A stretch of 5,171 nt of DNA from Sedimentisphaerales bacterium (GTDB taxonomy: Bacteria; Planctomycetota; Phycisphaerae; Sedimentisphaerales; SM23-30): assembly GCA_030636065.1 (NCBI GenBank), contig DAOVXR010000145.1:1-5171 (forward strand), written 5' to 3'. A model generated the notes under the pieces. It made no database searches and was not told the DNA's origin. It saw only the letters and a program-made list of their open reading frames with translations. Shown here one piece after another: positions 5,018-5,171 of this stretch. Made by a program: the position numbers and the translations under genes. The first letter of the stretch is position 1. Each line of letters begins with the position of its first letter.

Positions 5018-5095
5018 ACAATGCCACCCGTCGGACACCTCAAAAAAAGAGATTTGACCCAATCCTGTTCGGCACAATCTTTGCTCTTCGGCAAC

Positions 5096-5171
5096 TTACA
5101 GCGTACTTGTCACATAAACGTGATTGTATCTGATGTTTGTATTATCGCCAAGGTCTTTGACAATTTCCTCC
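5096..5171 (-). CDS. C-terminal tail of an unidentified leftward gene (partial)
   Basis: The last 24 codons of a minus-strand frame enter from the right edge ('EEIVKDLGDNTNIRYNHVYV', then 'TSTL') and end in TAA. The residue mix looks protein-like, but it is too short to identify. It could equally be a chance open frame. The other two minus-strand frames also close within this stretch. Confidence 0.3.
   Translation of the reverse strand, partial: EEIVKDLGDNTNIRYNHVYVTSTL

Noticed and set aside
4906..5094. 62-codon leftward frame near the right edge
   Set aside because: It crosses the direct repeats, the UUCG hairpin and the candidate ISL3 end, and looks like spacer DNA read by chance.

Overview
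The window looks like an accessory, transposon-scarred stretch from an environmental bacterium. The best guess is a Planctomycetota lineage (Phycisphaerae-like). This rests on protein style only: a dockerin-like C-terminus of the 'LLAANWL' type, a small CxxC zinc-ribbon protein at the head of an operon, and CCGCC/GGCGG hairpin-rich spacers. No RNA gene, CRISPR array or origin was seen.

Left part (1-2082), minus strand. A good sigma70-type promoter (2054-2082) reads leftward into three tandem genes. They encode a zinc-ribbon protein (1555-1995), a 357-residue protein of unknown function ending in a small beta-domain of the kind seen on type VI secretion/phage-tail-like proteins (410-1483), and a LysM-like protein cut by the window edge (1-382). 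The last may continue into an OmpA-like domain. I read this as one operon, possibly linked to a cell-envelope or contractile-injection apparatus; the functional link is inference.

Middle (1996-3324). A 450-base spacer carries a tandem 9-mer, a 15-bp palindrome and a cluster of three strong hairpins. Two of the hairpins are enclosed by a GCCACAG/CTGTGGC pair, like a mobile intergenic repeat. Next, on the plus strand, comes the C-terminal part of a secreted-type protein: propeller-like repeats, a CnaB/carboxypeptidase-regulatory-like domain and a dockerin-like end. Its 5' end is broken. A near-perfect ribosome binding site and ATG lie just upstream but in another frame.

Right part (3325-4921). 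Two insertion sequences collide. An IS3-family element keeps both terminal inverted repeats (3325-3350 and 4003-4029) but only orfA plus the first codons of orfB. It abuts, and has truncated, an ISL3-family transposase whose last ten or so residues are read from the IS3 end. The other half of the ISL3 element is absent, so a deletion accompanied or followed the IS3 insertion. Past the ISL3 end lies a small spacer with a direct repeat and a UUCG hairpin. The final bases hold the last 24 codons of a leftward frame of unknown identity.
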